60,000 bases of DNA from Strigamia acuminata (Eukaryota; Arthropoda; Chilopoda; Geophilomorpha; Linotaeniidae). Below the pieces are notes generated by a model. That model made no database searches. It was not told the origin of the DNA and saw only the letters and a program-made list of their open reading frames with translations. The position numbers and the translations under genes were made by a program. The DNA is taken from positions 6,887,087 to 6,947,086 of the forward strand of contig OX442314.1 of NCBI GenBank assembly GCA_949358305.1, read 5' to 3'. Position 1 is the first letter of the stretch. Each line of letters begins with the position of its first letter. Shown piece after piece: positions 29,965 through 42,012 of the stretch.

Positions 29965-30785
29965 TGTCGCGTCCTACTTGGTATAGGTTTAAATAGCGCT
30001 AACGTGTAATACTTTACCTGTGATCAATTATGCAAATACCCAAATGAATACCAAATGTATGTAAATAAACAGGTAATTTATTCACCAGGCTTTATGCCTT
30101 TAAAATACACTCAGTAATAATTCTAGAGTCGACGTGGTCAGCGTCGAACAAAGGATTTCTCAAGATGGCGTCGTCGATTCCGCGTGGTCGGCGGAACAAA
30201 GGCGGCGTCTCGAGTTGTCGTTAATTCGTCACGGATTCGTCTTCACGGACGCGGTGGAATGCTCTCTCGAGTCTTCTATCCGTGCCTGTTGTCTAGGGTT
30301 TGGTTTAGTGTCGCAGAGGCCTCGTCTAGGAACTTTGGGGTTCCCTACAAAGCACTCGGACACTTACTTCGGCGAATAATCGTCTGGGCGATTATTCTGG
30401 GTGATTTCACAAGGGCTATTCTCGTGCTTTCGCAGGAATAGCTCGCAAGTGACTTCGTGAGAGTTACAGTTTGCACTTTACTCAGCGATCCTCGATCAAT
30501 CCTAACTTGTAGTTGAAGTTGGCCTGACGGTGAGGTAGTTGCTGTGTTCTTGGTGTCGTTTGTGTAAGTTCTGATTTTAGGCGGGAAACACAGCCTTTTA
30601 TGCAGTGGGGTGAAGGGCCGGCAATCAACCAATGGGGGCTGACCACCAGCCGCTTCCTCCCCCTCGGGGCACACACCTGCCATGGGGAGGTGGAGCCAAC
30701 TCGGGGGGGAACGACTCTTTAATCATAGTGACTCATAGGACAAGTATCCGCCCTGGGGGGACACTTATCCAACTGGGTCACCACA
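29965..30785 (-). repeat. Gypsy 3' LTR
   Basis: 821 bp, TG...CA. Next to it on the minus strand is a purine tract (GGAGGAGGGA) fitting a polypurine tract. Confidence 0.92.
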
Positions 30786-30832
30786 CGTCCCTCCTCCAGC
30801 TTCGATCTCGGATCGGAGCGATCTCAATTTTC

Positions 30833-33800
30833 TCATCGCTCTCCTCTGCGAAGAGCCGGCAGCACTCCTCTGCATGGGCGGAGGATCACGGGTGGCACTG
30901 CCGGTGGCGGCGGTGGTAAATCCGGGGGCAGAGAGGTTGTTAGATCCGCAGGATTTTGTCGCTCGTTGATGAAATACTGCGGGTGACCACCGACGGGTTC
31001 GCCGATCAGTCCCGTACGCTCATGGATCCAGATCCGGGTAGAGGCCGGGAATCGGTCTGGAACGAGCCGGATCCTTCGTGACTCGGCGCTCGACCCGGGT
31101 TTCCTGTGGGCCCGTAGGATACGGCGATGGAAGACGGCGTCCATGGTGGATCGGGCTTCTCTGTTTAGCCATTTGAGGATCGATTCGCCGTGATCATCGG
31201 AGTCAATGATGCGTTGTCGCGTGAACTCCGACATCTGAAGGAAGGGGTATTCCACTCCCAGCCTCAAATAAAGCTGCGCTGCTGGGGGCGGCGGAGGCGA
31301 TGGTGGAAGCGGAATCTCCATTGGGCTCTCCAACGGTGGCGTAACCGGCTCTGCGGAGAGAGCGGCCAGCCCTGCCGCTGGTGGTGAAGGAGAGGGCAGC
31401 GGAGGAGTTCGGGGTCCTCGCTTGGAACGCCTCGGAATCAATATGGGTCGATTCGCGTGCCGCTTCTCCTTCGGGAATACCGGCTTTGGGGTCGGTATGT
31501 ATGGTTGGACCGCCGCCTCTGGGGGGGCGGTCTCGATGGCCTGTGGGAGGCTCGCCGCTGTTCCTGGTATCTCCGGAGCCTCCCGAATTGTTCGCAACAA
31601 GGAAGGGTGGACTCCGGGGTTCCGGTAGCGGAATGCTAACGAACGCATCTTTGAAAACTGTAGGCCTGGGTTTTCCGTATTTCTGGCTAGGTCGAAGCGC
31701 AGCGAGGCGGGCTCAGGAGTCCATCCGGCCCATACCTGGTACAACGCCCGAGGAAAGTGAACTCCCTCACGGTCGACGATTGTCCAGGCCGCCATAGCCT
31801 GCCGGCTGTCCAAGAAGACGCCCAGGGACAGCAGCTGGGCCAGTACGTTCGTCACAGCCAAATTCAAACTGCTCCGATGGCAGGGGTGAGCGCGGTCCGG
31901 ATTGTCACTGAATTGTTGTGACAGCGTCCGCATCTGTTCGATCGCCCAATTGATGTGGTGAGTTTGGGCGGCGTCGGCCTGTCGTATGGCCAACTCGGCA
32001 ATCGCGGGGTTCTCGTATTCGGCCAGATATTCCTGTAGCTCGCTGAGTGGGGGATAGGCCGCTTCACGCCGGCATCGGGCGTCCATCTCTCGCTGTGCGT
32101 ACCACTCGGCGTTACGATAGGGCCGGTACGCTCGTGGCGTTGGGGGTGACGGTGGACGGCCCAACCCCGGTAGGTCGTCGTATCTGACCCGTTTGGGAGT
32201 TGGATCTCCCACCGGAATCATCCGGGGAGGGGTCCACGTGGTCACGGCTGGGTTTGTACCCTCGAGGAGTGGCGGCCATCGCGATTGCACCTGTGGGGGC
32301 ACAAGCGCGGTGGGCACAGCCGGTGTTGAGCCCGACGGCCGGTTGGCCGCGTATCCTCGGAAGGCGTTCTTCAATGCCACGGCCAGATCTTGCTTCGTGA
32401 CCGGTCCATCCTTGTCCGACTCTTCTTGGGACATTTGTTCTTCCGTCAATTCTCCCAAATCAATCTCTGCCTGGAGCCTGGACGGCCCAGCCGCGGGCCC
32501 GAGACTCTGGGGTTCGGACCTTTTCGCGGCGGCCATCTCTCGCTCCTTCTCTAATCCCTTAGCTATCAGGGATTGTGCACGCATCTTCTGACGTACTTTT
32601 CGCTTCCGATTCCTCCTGGTGCTGGCTGCGACGGATCTTCGTTGGATCGTCCTCTGGGGGACGTCCGTCGGAGAATTCGGTCTCTGGTGTGATGAGACGG
32701 TTCGTCGCGACGAGGATTGATCTGACGACTGTGTGGTAATCGCCATAAACAACGAGGATCTTTTCTTTCCTCGATCTTGATGTGTCTCGGCCCTCGCAGC
32801 CCAGTGGGCGGAAGTTTCGACTGTTCGCTCAGCCCGCGCGTCGTCTGGCGAGGCAGGCTCGAGCGTTACTACTCGGCGACACTCCGAGCGCACGACAACT
32901 CGAGTTCGAGAACTGGAGCTGCTCGAGCGGCTGCGGTAGTCGCGACTCGTTGACGGGCCGGCCTCTATTGGGGAGACGGCCTGTCTTCTTCGTGCGGGTC
33001 CGCGTGGGGCGGACTCCGCCGGACGCTTCGATCTTCTGTGATGGCGGCGACTTCCCAGGATACCAGCGTGGTATAACTGCCACATCTCAGACTGCGTGGC
33101 CGTAAAATTCGCCGGTGGTATCCATCTGGGTGTCAAATGGTCTTCTTCGATGTCGCGAAGCCATCTACGGATTTCTTCGGGGGAGAAACCGTTTCTCTCG
33201 AGAACTCGGGTTACTCCGTGAGTCTCGGTGCGCTTTAAGCGTTCGATCTCGTCGTCCACTATTCTCTGGCGGGCTGCCAAGGTCGGGGCCTCGCGCCACC
33301 TGTGGGAGGTGTGCAGCTCGGCCACCGTGCCTGGGTAAGCCTCTTCCAGGTACCCGGAGTAAACGGGGCTCGGCGGATCCGCATCGGGTGGGATCCGCGG
33401 CCCCACTCGCTCCCTCATCTCCTTCGTCATGCACTCGACCAGCGTTTTCGATCGCTCGAATTTTTCCTCGAGGGTCCTGGAATACATCAATCGGATTTTC
33501 CAGGCGCTGGTCTCTGCAGGATAGGCCTGCCGCAGGTAAATCGGCAGGGCTCCGCGAAAGATGTTGTTGGCGGTTGACACCGTCGAAGGCAGGGCGTCCC
33601 ACGATTCTAGCGGGTCGACCTGAATAATTTTAGATCACAAGATTAATATAATAAATCCCAGTTTAACGATGGGGATCAGAAATATGCTCAAGATCGACGG
33701 TGGCAGCAACTCCTTTCTTTTGTTGCGGCCGTCGGTCTTATTTTCTTGTTTCGCAGTTCTGCTATGATCTCCGCCGTCGTAGCGCTGATCCAACACTACC

Positions 33801-34298
33801 TTTGAACTCAGGTGATCCGCTTTTTGGAAGGGGTCGCAGGCAAAACCGATCGTTAAATTCTTAATTTTACGTTAAACTTTTTTATTTTAACTCTAATCGT
33901 ATTTTAATTTATTACGATGTTTAAATTTAAAAGAAAGAAAACCTTTAGTTTTGGTTTTGGTTTGCCACGACGCCATTCCGCGAACACTTCCTTTGTTCTG
34001 GTTTTTTGGCGGCCTTGACTCCGAGGTGAATCTGGGTCCACTCTCGGGTTTTTAGCCAGCCTTAAATCAATAATAAAACAGAAAGAAATATATCAGTCAC
34101 AAGTCACGCTCCAATCTGGGTTGGATGCAACAGATTCAAAGAATTATGTGATTTCTCTGGGGAAATCACACTAATTTACCTGCAACGGCGGTTGTTCGTC
34201 CCAATTCTCATCGTCTTCGGCGTTTACGATTAGGCCGTCGCTCTCGTCTCTCGACGATGCGCTCGGCTCTAATCGTGGGTTGCGTCGATCGGCCATTT
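30833..34298 (-). CDS. Gypsy third ORF downstream of integrase, probably spliced, function unknown
   Basis: The main exon, 33619-30833, is 929 codons with the stop and opens right after AAATTATTCAG on the minus strand. The first ATG-like codon inside is only a GTG, so the exon probably continues an upstream one. A candidate leader exon starts at ATG 34298 and ends at CAG|GTAAAT at 34180; it is acidic and would join in phase 0, but a GCGC dinucleotide near 34259-34262 puts it out of frame. The protein is Arg/Pro/Ser-rich, with a basic, disordered middle and a polyproline C-terminus. I see no transmembrane segment, fusion peptide or signal peptide, so it is not a typical env. I do not recognise the family. 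Confidence 0.55.
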
Positions 34299-34675
34299 CA
34301 ATTTAGGAAAATGAAGTTTTGTTTGAGAGGTCTTTGTCTTTCTCTTTGGGGAGAAGCAAAAACACGTCTCGTCGTGTTAAAAACAGTCGGAAACTGGGCC
34401 TATCGACGCTGAGAATTGTGGGTCTCGAACGCGTCTCGTATTTTGCGAGATCCGCCGTGCTGGCAATGACGCTACGGGGTCGACCGCGTGGTTTCATTGT
34501 CACGTGGTCGCCCGATACGTCATAACTTCTCGTCTGTTAGTGGTGACTGCGACAATTCGTTGCGAAGTTTGGACTTAGCCAAATTTTCGCGTCTCAACAT
34601 GTGCAGCAGCTCTCGTAAGTAAATCTTTTTATTTTACAAGGCCTCCGCTCCATGTTGTCACATTTTCTTTTATTT

Positions 34676-37600
34676 TTAGTTCTTCCCCACGACTTTGCCG
34701 TCCCGAATGAACGGATTATTGTTTCGTCGTGGTCGAAGGTTGATTTTCGACGTGCTCGTAGATCGTGACTCTACTTGCTCGTTCATCTCCGATGTATTGG
34801 CATTTTTCTCATTACTAATTTTTTTATTTTCCATTTCAGAAGTACTTTCTTCTGCTTCCTCCCTCTCCGAAATTGCTTGTTCCGGCTGAGCTGGAGCCTC
34901 GTCGGCCGGAGATTCGGCGTCGAAGAATTCATCCTCGTCCTCCGCTATATTTTCAGCTTCATTTGTTTTTTGGAACGTGTCGACCACGGTGCCCCCTTGG
35001 CCGCTGTGTGTCTGACCTTCCAGCCAGATTTCTTGGGGAAACTCTGGCAGATATGGCCTTAAATCTCGGCCATGTATCGACTGAAAATTTTTGTTATCCT
35101 CTAAGCGGCGTAGTTGGTATGCGTTGCCGCCGTGTTCGGCCACAATTACATAGGGACCGTCCCTTTTGTCGGCTAAACCGGCGGCGATGCCCCTCGCTGC
35201 ATTGGACAACGTGTGTGCCTCCTTCCACACTAGATCATTCACTTTAAAGTTCGCGAAAGCGAGATCGCCTTCTTTATCTGCGATTCTCTCTCTCATGTTG
35301 AAAATATGCGCCATCATATGCTGGTATGTGTCGGATATAGTCTGTTCCAACCGGCATACGTACTCATGTGGGCTCGATGGGTCTAATACGTTAACAGCTT
35401 CGGCAACGCGTGGGTCCCATGGCATCCTTAATTCGCGGGCGAAGTTGAGGTACGCCGGTGAGAATTCGCGTGTTCTTGACACGGTTGAGCGAATGCTGAA
35501 AGCGATTTCTCGCAGGTATTCGTCCCATCGATTGTGAATATCGGTGAATACTGTCAGCGCATATTTTATGTCTTTATTTAATCTCTCGACTGGATTTGTC
35601 TGAGGATTATATGTGGAGGTGTTCGATGCATCCATTTTAAATTTTCTACAGAAGTCCTTATATATTCTTGATCGGAATTGGGGGCCGTTATCCGAAATGA
35701 GTTTTCTGGGAAACCCAAATCGCATTGCCACGTCGTAAAGGCACTCGACTATGTTTTCAGCCGAGGGCTTCACGAGGGCGTACAGCTCCGGCCATCGGGT
35801 GGCCACATCCATAATTACGAGAATATACATGTTCTTGTTTCCCGTTGTGGGCTTGGGGCCCATCAAGTCTATGCTTAGGCAGTCAAACGGTGCGTAGGGT
35901 CCGAGAGACATGGCGTTTCTGGCTACTTTATCTCGTGGTCTACACGCTTGGCACCGGGGGCAGTGTCGGATAAATTTCGTTATCTTTTGCCGCGCGCCCG
36001 GCCAGAAGAAAAGTTGTTTTACTCGATAAAGGGTTCTCGCTATGCCGGAATGGCTGGCGAGCGGGTGTCCGTGCATCAGCCACAGCAGTCGGGTGTGCAG
36101 CGATGCCGGTACGACCACCTTAACCGAGTTTCCCGCTCCGCTGAGGTCGTCTTAAAACGTCGGGTGGTATTTTACCAGGAGTTCATCGTCTATGAGGTAG
36201 CTTGTTGCTTCTTTGACGAACTGTTTTCGGCGGTGTGGGTTTGTCATCCCTTCCGGAAATTCGCCGTTTAGCAAATATTGCGTTATAATTTGACATTTTG
36301 TGTCAGCTGCCTGGTGTTCGACGAACTCACGTCTCGTGAGTGGAGCATATTGCGTTTTTTCTTCAATTTTTGCTGTGAAGGCGCGTAGTAGTGTTTTGTG
36401 GGTTTCTCCGGGGGGTGGAGATTGAATTTCGGACGTTGAGTCGTTCGTTCCAGCTGGCTGGTACGTTCTAGTCCAAAAACCACAAAATGTCTTATCTTCG
36501 GGCTCCATCACCGGCAGTTCGTTTGCTTTTCGTAAGCGCCATATTCTGCGTGGAGTTGGGCAGTACAAGAGGTGGGTGTCGTCCTCGCCGTCGTCGTCTG
36601 GTCCTTGGGGGTCAGAGGCTGAGGCTCTTGAGAGGGCGTCGGCCACATGATTGTACTTCCCGGGGCGGTACGTAATTGTTATATCGCACGCCATTAACTC
36701 CAGTTGCCATCTTGCGAGTCGGCCGGAAGGTTCCTTGAGCTTCATCAACCAGCTTAGTGCCTGGTGATCTGTCTGAACCTCGAAGTTCGTGTACTCCAGA
36801 TAGTCGCGAAATTTTCGAACTGCCCAAATTACGGCTAGGCATTCTAGTTCCGTTGCCGTGTAATTTTTCTCCGCGCCCTGTATTTTCCTGCTTATAAACA
36901 TACAGGGTACTTCTTGCGAGATTCCGTTGTACACGTGGGTCTGCAGAAGGGCTGCACCCAGTCCGATTTTACTCGCGTCGGTGTGCAACACGAACGGTCG
37001 GTTTAGGTCCGGCAATGGCATCTTTTCGACGTCAGCCAGCATTTGCTTGATAGTGCTAAATGCGGCCTCGCACTGGACCGTCCACTCAAACTCTTTATCC
37101 GTTCGTAAGAGATCCGTTATAGGCGCGGCCACCTCAGCCAGACCAGAGAGTAGTCGGCCGAAGAAATTGACCATGCCCATAAATCTCTGGACACCTTTTA
37201 TATCTTCGGGGGCGGGGAATCCGTTTATTGCTTTAACCTTTTCGGGGTCAATCGCGATTCCCTCGACTCCTATTCGATATCCTAGGAAGGCAAGCTCTTT
37301 TCTGCAAAACTTGCTCTTCCCTGGATGGATGTGGAGTCCCGCCTTGGCTAGGCGAGAGACCACTCTGTCGATGTGGTCTATATGCTCTTCAAATGTGTCC
37401 GACGTTATTATGATGTCGTCGAGATACGCCCACACGAAGTCGTGAAGCATATCTCCCAACACGCTTTCGATCAATTTCTGGAACGTGCTCGGGGCGTTTA
37501 CAAGCCCGAACGGCATCACGTTGAACATTAATCTTCCTATCGGGGAGTAGAAAGCCGTTTTCAGTTTGTCTTCGGGTTTGAGTTCCACCTGCCAATACCC

Positions 37601-38820
37601 CTTTGACAGGTCCATGGTGGTTACCCACTTAAATGGGCTCAGCTCCCGGAGGATCGAACTATAGACGGCATCTGAATCGGGTCTATCACCGTTATCGCGT
37701 TCAGGGGGCGATAATCAATGCATAGTCGAGGTTCCGAGCCTGGACGCATTACCAGGACGATCCGCATGGCGTATTCGCCCAGGGCTTGCGTTACTATGCC
37801 CTTGTCGAGCATGTCTTGGCACATTTGCGTCACAATGTCTCTTTTCTGGGGGTTCATCCCCTTGTAAGGCACTCGAATCGGCTTGTCTGTGGTCAAGACT
37901 ATTTCGTGGGTTGCTTCTGTCGTTCGACCAGGTGTCTTGGTCAGAATTCTTTCATGTTTTCGAAGCACTCGCCTTAGTAGCGATGCCTCGTTAACACGTA
38001 GTGCTGCCTCCTCGACCAGTGTGTCCACGACGTTACTCCTCTGTAACTCCAGAGTGAAGGCTGCGAAATCGTAATCTTGGACAAATTTTCGCAATCCTCT
38101 TCCGTATTCCTCTTTGTCCTTGGCTTCGTCCAGTAATTTTTGGGGAACTACGGGGATTGGCCGTTCTCCCTCGGGACTTATCCAGTTCCATGAACGGGTT
38201 ATCGGGTTTGGCTGAATTTTCAGTTTTGCCATGATATCCATCCCTAGGAGGAACACTTTGTCGTGGGATGGCAAGACTATGAAGGGGTGGGACAGGTTCC
38301 CCTCTTTCCAGTCGATCATGATGCGAACTACGCCCTTCGGCTTGACGTAGCCGTTGGCGGTGAGCAATTCTACGTTCGCGTTCACTTGTGCTACTTTTTT
38401 TTCAATATCCAAGTCCTTTACTATATCTTCGGATATGAATGAACGATCCGCTCCTGAATCCAGCAGACCGAACAATTTTTGGTTTTCTATCTCCACTGGC
38501 AGCATACACAGAGTCTCACAATGTGTTTTCGTGACGTTGCAGTGAAATACCCGTAGCTTTTGAGGTTCGACCTCCAGATTGAACGGAAGGTCCGTCCAAT
38601 CCATGTCGAGGTCCGGCTTCGTTCTCACTTGCATACTCGTCAGCGTCACTTTTTCTTCCTTCTTCGGAATGGTCTGCATGCGATCTTTGATCTGTGCTTC
38701 TGCCAAGGCATGACCTGCGGGTCCCATGTGATATTTCTTCTTTTTAATTTCCGCGGCTGGCGCAGACGAAGCTGAATTTATTTCGGCGACGCCTGCGCTT
38801 GGGAGTTTTTTGCCAGATTA
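34676..38820 (-). pseudogene. Gypsy pol: protease, reverse transcriptase, RNase H, integrase, broken at two points
   Basis: The pol frame opens upstream of 38727 and overlaps the gag end. Protease GLLDSGADRSF and the RT start (LCIDYRPLNAI) lie in 38727-37639. The frame then shifts near 37660-37680 and RT continues with MDLSKGYWQ and YLDDIIITS, followed by RNase H HTDASKIGLG and its C-terminal region (36152-37615). An in-frame TAA at 36152-36154 separates this from integrase (34676-36118): HHCC with HGHPLASH and CPRCQAC, catalytic SIDLMG, SDNGPQF and NPVERLN. Frame and order are otherwise consistent, so pol carries one frameshift and one nonsense codon. They could be true lesions or sequence errors. 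Confidence 0.85.
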
Positions 38821-40680
38821 GTATTTAACTCCATCATCATTTTCATCAGGGTTTGCATGATGTCTTTTTCTTTGACGGTTTTTTCGCATTTGTCTGAATA
38901 GTGACCGTATTCTCCGCAGCTGTAACATTTGATGTTACTTTTATCCTCTGTGGGGGTGAATCCCGGTTTTTTCGGGACGAAGGGCATCGGGAATCGCCTT
39001 TTTCCTCCCAATACCCCTCTCGCTTTTGTTGCCTGCACGTGTGCTCTGAATTGTGCGATTGCTAAGGCCCGGTGTGCATGGTGCAAATAGGGACCTTGAT
39101 CGTCGCATCCCGTCGATAAGTTTTCGAGGTGCTCATTTAGGGCTTCCTCGTCACTTGATGCCGGCTCCTCTTCTTTAGCCGTGGCGAGAGGTGTTGTCTC
39201 TTCGACTTTCTCCATCTGGGTGGAGTCCGTCGAGGTCACCTGCATCGCCGTTGCTGCCGGTGCTTTCTTTGGGGCAGCTATCGGGTTGGCTGGAAGAATA
39301 CTGCCTGCTTTAGGCGTCAGCATTCGTCCGAAGGATGCTTCGGTGAGACTCATTATGCCGCTCAAATATTCACTTGGCCTCATTAATTTCTCTGAGGTCT
39401 TGTGACGTTTGGCGCTCGTCTGCAACCGTTTCTCGTGTGCGTCAGCTTCCTCCGGGGGCAGAGTGGCGTAATACCGCTGTTCTATTTCTAACGTGTTTGT
39501 TAGAAGATAGTTACTGACATCTTGGTAATCGCCAGTGCGGGGTGCACGCATGTCTAGCAGAATTCTTTGCGAGTGGGCCGATAATCCTCCGTAAAAGATC
39601 ATCGTAAAACCAGCGGGGTTTATTTCGTACGGCGCTCTTGCAAACAGGAGTTTCGCTCGGGCGTCGTAGTCGGCTAATGTTTCTCCTGGGGCTTGTCGTA
39701 GACCACGTAATTTGTTACTGATCTCGTCTGGAGTCTCGCCGTATCGGAGATCGAAACGGACGAGAAAATCGTCCCAGGTTGGGTTTTTCAGTCCCTGATA
39801 CCATTCTCGAGCTGACCCCGTGGTTAGTTCCACTAGACCGTGGGTTAGCATGTCGGCGACGGTGGCTTTTGTCGCTTTCTTGATACGCATTACTTCGTCT
39901 AGGAAGCGGTCTCCGGCCTTCCACGAACCGTCGAATCGTGTTTGTATGTAGTGTTGCCAACGGATGTTACCCGTGGCTTCGCCGCTTGGTTCGTTTCGTA
40001 CGCCATATTTGCGTTTAACCCTCTCTCCAGCGCGATTATGTTTGTCGCCTGGATGGCCTAGATCGATTCCTTCTCTTCTGAAAGAGTTCAGCAGGGCTCG
40101 GCCTAGCTCAGACATCGTGTAATGTCGGCCAGATGAGTCCTGAAAGTTCCCTTCCTCCGAACGAGGGTTGGAGCTCCGGGAGGAGCGGTCTGAAGCATTC
40201 GGCCGGTTCGACCGGTGCCCATCGCTGCCTTCTTGACTTCTCCCTGTCGATGGTTGACTCGGATGGCCGTCGTCCGACGAATCGGAGGGCTCGGAGGGAT
40301 CTCCTCGGGGGTGAAACCTCGGCCCTCTCGGTGGGGTCTCTCCGCCAGCCTTCTTCTGTTTCGAGCCTCCGGATGGCGGCGGCTCCTCTCCGTCGTTGTT
40401 CTCGTAAAAAGAATGCCATCTGTTTTCCTCGCTTTCGGGGCGTTCCCGATTTTTATTTGCGTTTTTCTTTTCGAGTAACGCGTCGATGGCTGCTCCCGTC
40501 TCGGATCTTTTTGAGGGGTGACGGTCCTTTGTTTTTGGGACCGACTCGTCTCTCTTTTGAGATTTCCCCCTTTTCGCCGTCTTTGCCGGCTTCGTTGCAC
40601 CTTCTCCCGTGTCGGTATCAGAGCCGCTGGGGTGGTTCTGATTTCCGTTTCAGGTTTTCTTCATTTTTCTTCCTGTCCGA
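38778..40680 (-). CDS. Gypsy gag (capsid/nucleocapsid part)
   Basis: From the ATG at 40115 the frame encodes 445 aa with a retrotransposon gag region (EWYQGLKNPTWDDFLVRF near 115) and one zinc knuckle CYSCGEYGHYSDKC near 400. The same frame stays open upstream to about 40680 through a Ser/Pro/Asp-rich hydrophilic stretch, so the ATG at 40115 may be internal. It ends at TAA 38778-38780 after a slippery heptamer. Confidence 0.8.
38805..38811 (-). promoter_or_regulatory. -1 ribosomal frameshift heptamer A AAA AAC at the gag-pol overlap
   Basis: The gag codons GCA AAA AAC contain the canonical heptamer in the correct zero frame, nine codons before the gag stop. A -1 slip enters exactly the open pol frame (CTC CCA AGC...). 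This is the classical retroviral arrangement. No downstream pseudoknot was evaluated. Confidence 0.7.
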
Positions 40681-41508
40681 GACGTCTTGTTCGTACTCTT
40701 TCTGGAACTTTTCTGTCTCCTTCTCCCAGTTTTCGGCTTCCCATCTTTTTTGCTCATCTATTATAGCTTGTTTCTTCGCTTTGTACTCTTCTGTCCATCT
40801 GACTCGTTCCCATTCTTCTTTCTCCTTTAGAAACTGCTCTTTTTCTTTTCTGGCTTCGTCTTCTCTCAACCTCTCGCGATGTTGTTCTTCCCATTTCTGA
40901 TGTTGTAGAATGGCTTCTTTTCGCAACATTTGTAGCTTTTCTGCTTTTCTTTGAGCTACGAGCGCTTGGAACTGGTCTTCGTACTCTTGAGCTTCTCGGT
41001 GCCGCCCTTCTACTGTGGCGTTCCATTCTTTTCGAATTTTAGCTTCTCGTTCTTCCCTCATTTTTTGGACCAGTTTCTCTGTTCTCTCGGTGGTTCTTCT
41101 CTCGCGTTGCTCCCTTTCTTCCTCTTCCTTCCAGAGTTCTCGCCGCTCTGCGCTCAGTCTTCGTTGGCGATTAATCGCTTCTTGTCTGGCTTCTTCACGG
41201 GCCTTCTCTCTGGATTCGTGAAGTGCTCGGTTGGGGTCTGGCGCGAAACCTCCGGTGTCACTGGGCGTTACCTGGGGCATGGGCGTCTCCGCTGCTGGTC
41301 TTGCGACCGGCGTCGGGGCTTGTGCCGCGCAGATAGCGTCAGTGAGTAGGGTAATCGACTCCCAGACTGACGTTCCTACTGGAATGTCTATCATCGCTTT
41401 CAGTTGGGCAGCTTGCTGCGTCAACCGAATTAGGTGAGATACTTCGAAGGAAACAACCGCAGGACTCGCCGTAACTCGGGGGGTTATGGGGTCCCGCCGT
41501 CGTTTTTT
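40618..41508 (-). CDS. Gypsy gag-region ORF, charged coiled-coil
   Basis: The frame from about 41508 to 40618 encodes a highly charged Glu/Arg/Lys protein with long heptad-like helices. Its first start-like codon is TTG at 41424. It lies between two frames that equal each other (41484-41918 and 38778-40680), so it may be the middle of one long Gag displaced by two compensating shifts. Confidence 0.5.
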   Translation of the reverse strand, partial: KKRRRDPITPRVTASPAVVSFEVSHLIRLTQQAAQLKAMIDIPVGTSVWESITLLTDAICAAQAPTPVARPAAETPMPQVTPSDTGGFAPDPNRALHESREKAREEARQEAINRQRRLSAERRELWKEEEEREQRERRTTERTEKLVQKMREEREAKIRKEWNATVEGRHREAQEYEDQFQALVAQRKAEKLQMLRKEAILQHQKWEEQHRERLREDEARKEKEQFLKEKEEWERVRWTEEYKAKKQAIIDEQKRWEAENWEKETEKFQKEYEQDVSDRKKNEENLKRKSEPPQRL

Positions 41509-41918
41509 CGTGGGGTTTGCTCTACGGGCGTCTGAGCCGTTGGTGGCGATGGGTTCGTGCTGATCGTGACCGTTCCTTTCGGAGCTTCATTCGTCTCCTC
41601 GGTCATCAATATCGATACTTGTCCTGGTGATACGTCGCGAATTTCTTCTCGATTTTCTATGGCTTCCGGATCGGTATCTTCGAAGGGTTGCATATTCAAG
41701 GGAACCCGCTCTCGCTCTGGCCCGTCTAGGGCCGCGAGCGATGCAGCTTGCTCCTCTTTCTGCGCCTTCGCTCTCCTTTTATTCGCTCGGGCTTTAGCCT
41801 TTGCGGACATTTCAGGGACGGGACCATCCGACCTTAGGTGGTAGTCGGAAGTCCTTTTTCCCTTCTCGGGCATTCTCTGCTCGGTGTCAGACGTGGATTG
41901 CTCATCTTTGTCTGACAT
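41484..41918 (-). CDS. Gypsy first gag-region ORF
   Basis: 144 aa from ATG 41918, hydrophilic and Lys/Glu/Pro-rich, with no recognised domain. Near its end CGA AAA AAC (heptamer 41502-41508) gives a second A AAA AAC in the zero frame; a -1 slip there enters the charged ORF at 40618-41508. Confidence 0.5.
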   Translation of the reverse strand: MSDKDEQSTSDTEQRMPEKGKRTSDYHLRSDGPVPEMSAKAKARANKRRAKAQKEEQAASLAALDGPERERVPLNMQPFEDTDPEAIENREEIRDVSPGQVSILMTEETNEAPKGTVTISTNPSPPTAQTPVEQTPRKNDGGTP

Positions 41919-41989
41919 TTTCTTTCGGTAATTCTACGATTTGGGTTATCTTATTGAGAGATCACAAGTTCAGATTCGAGATTTATTTC

Positions 41990-42012
41990 TAAATCCCGGA
42001 CAGGCCCCCACG
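41990..42012 (-). other. Gypsy primer binding site region
   Basis: Two bases inside the 5' LTR the minus strand reads TGGGGGCCTGTCCGGGATTT, starting TGG as expected for a tRNA 3' end complement. tRNA not assigned. Confidence 0.55.

Noticed and set aside
30134-30683. ORFs inside the Gypsy LTRs (also 42182-42731)
   Set aside because: Both LTRs carry them simply because the LTRs are near-identical; there are no domains or start context.
30833-33619. Reading the third Gypsy ORF as an envelope gene
   Set aside because: No signal peptide, transmembrane segment or fusion-peptide-like stretch is visible; composition is Arg/Pro/Ser-rich.
40103-40600. Two overlapping Arg-rich minus-strand ORFs (40103-40600, 40108-40419) as separate Gypsy genes
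   Set aside because: The third frame over the same region is open, hydrophilic and continuous with Gag, so these are more likely shadows.
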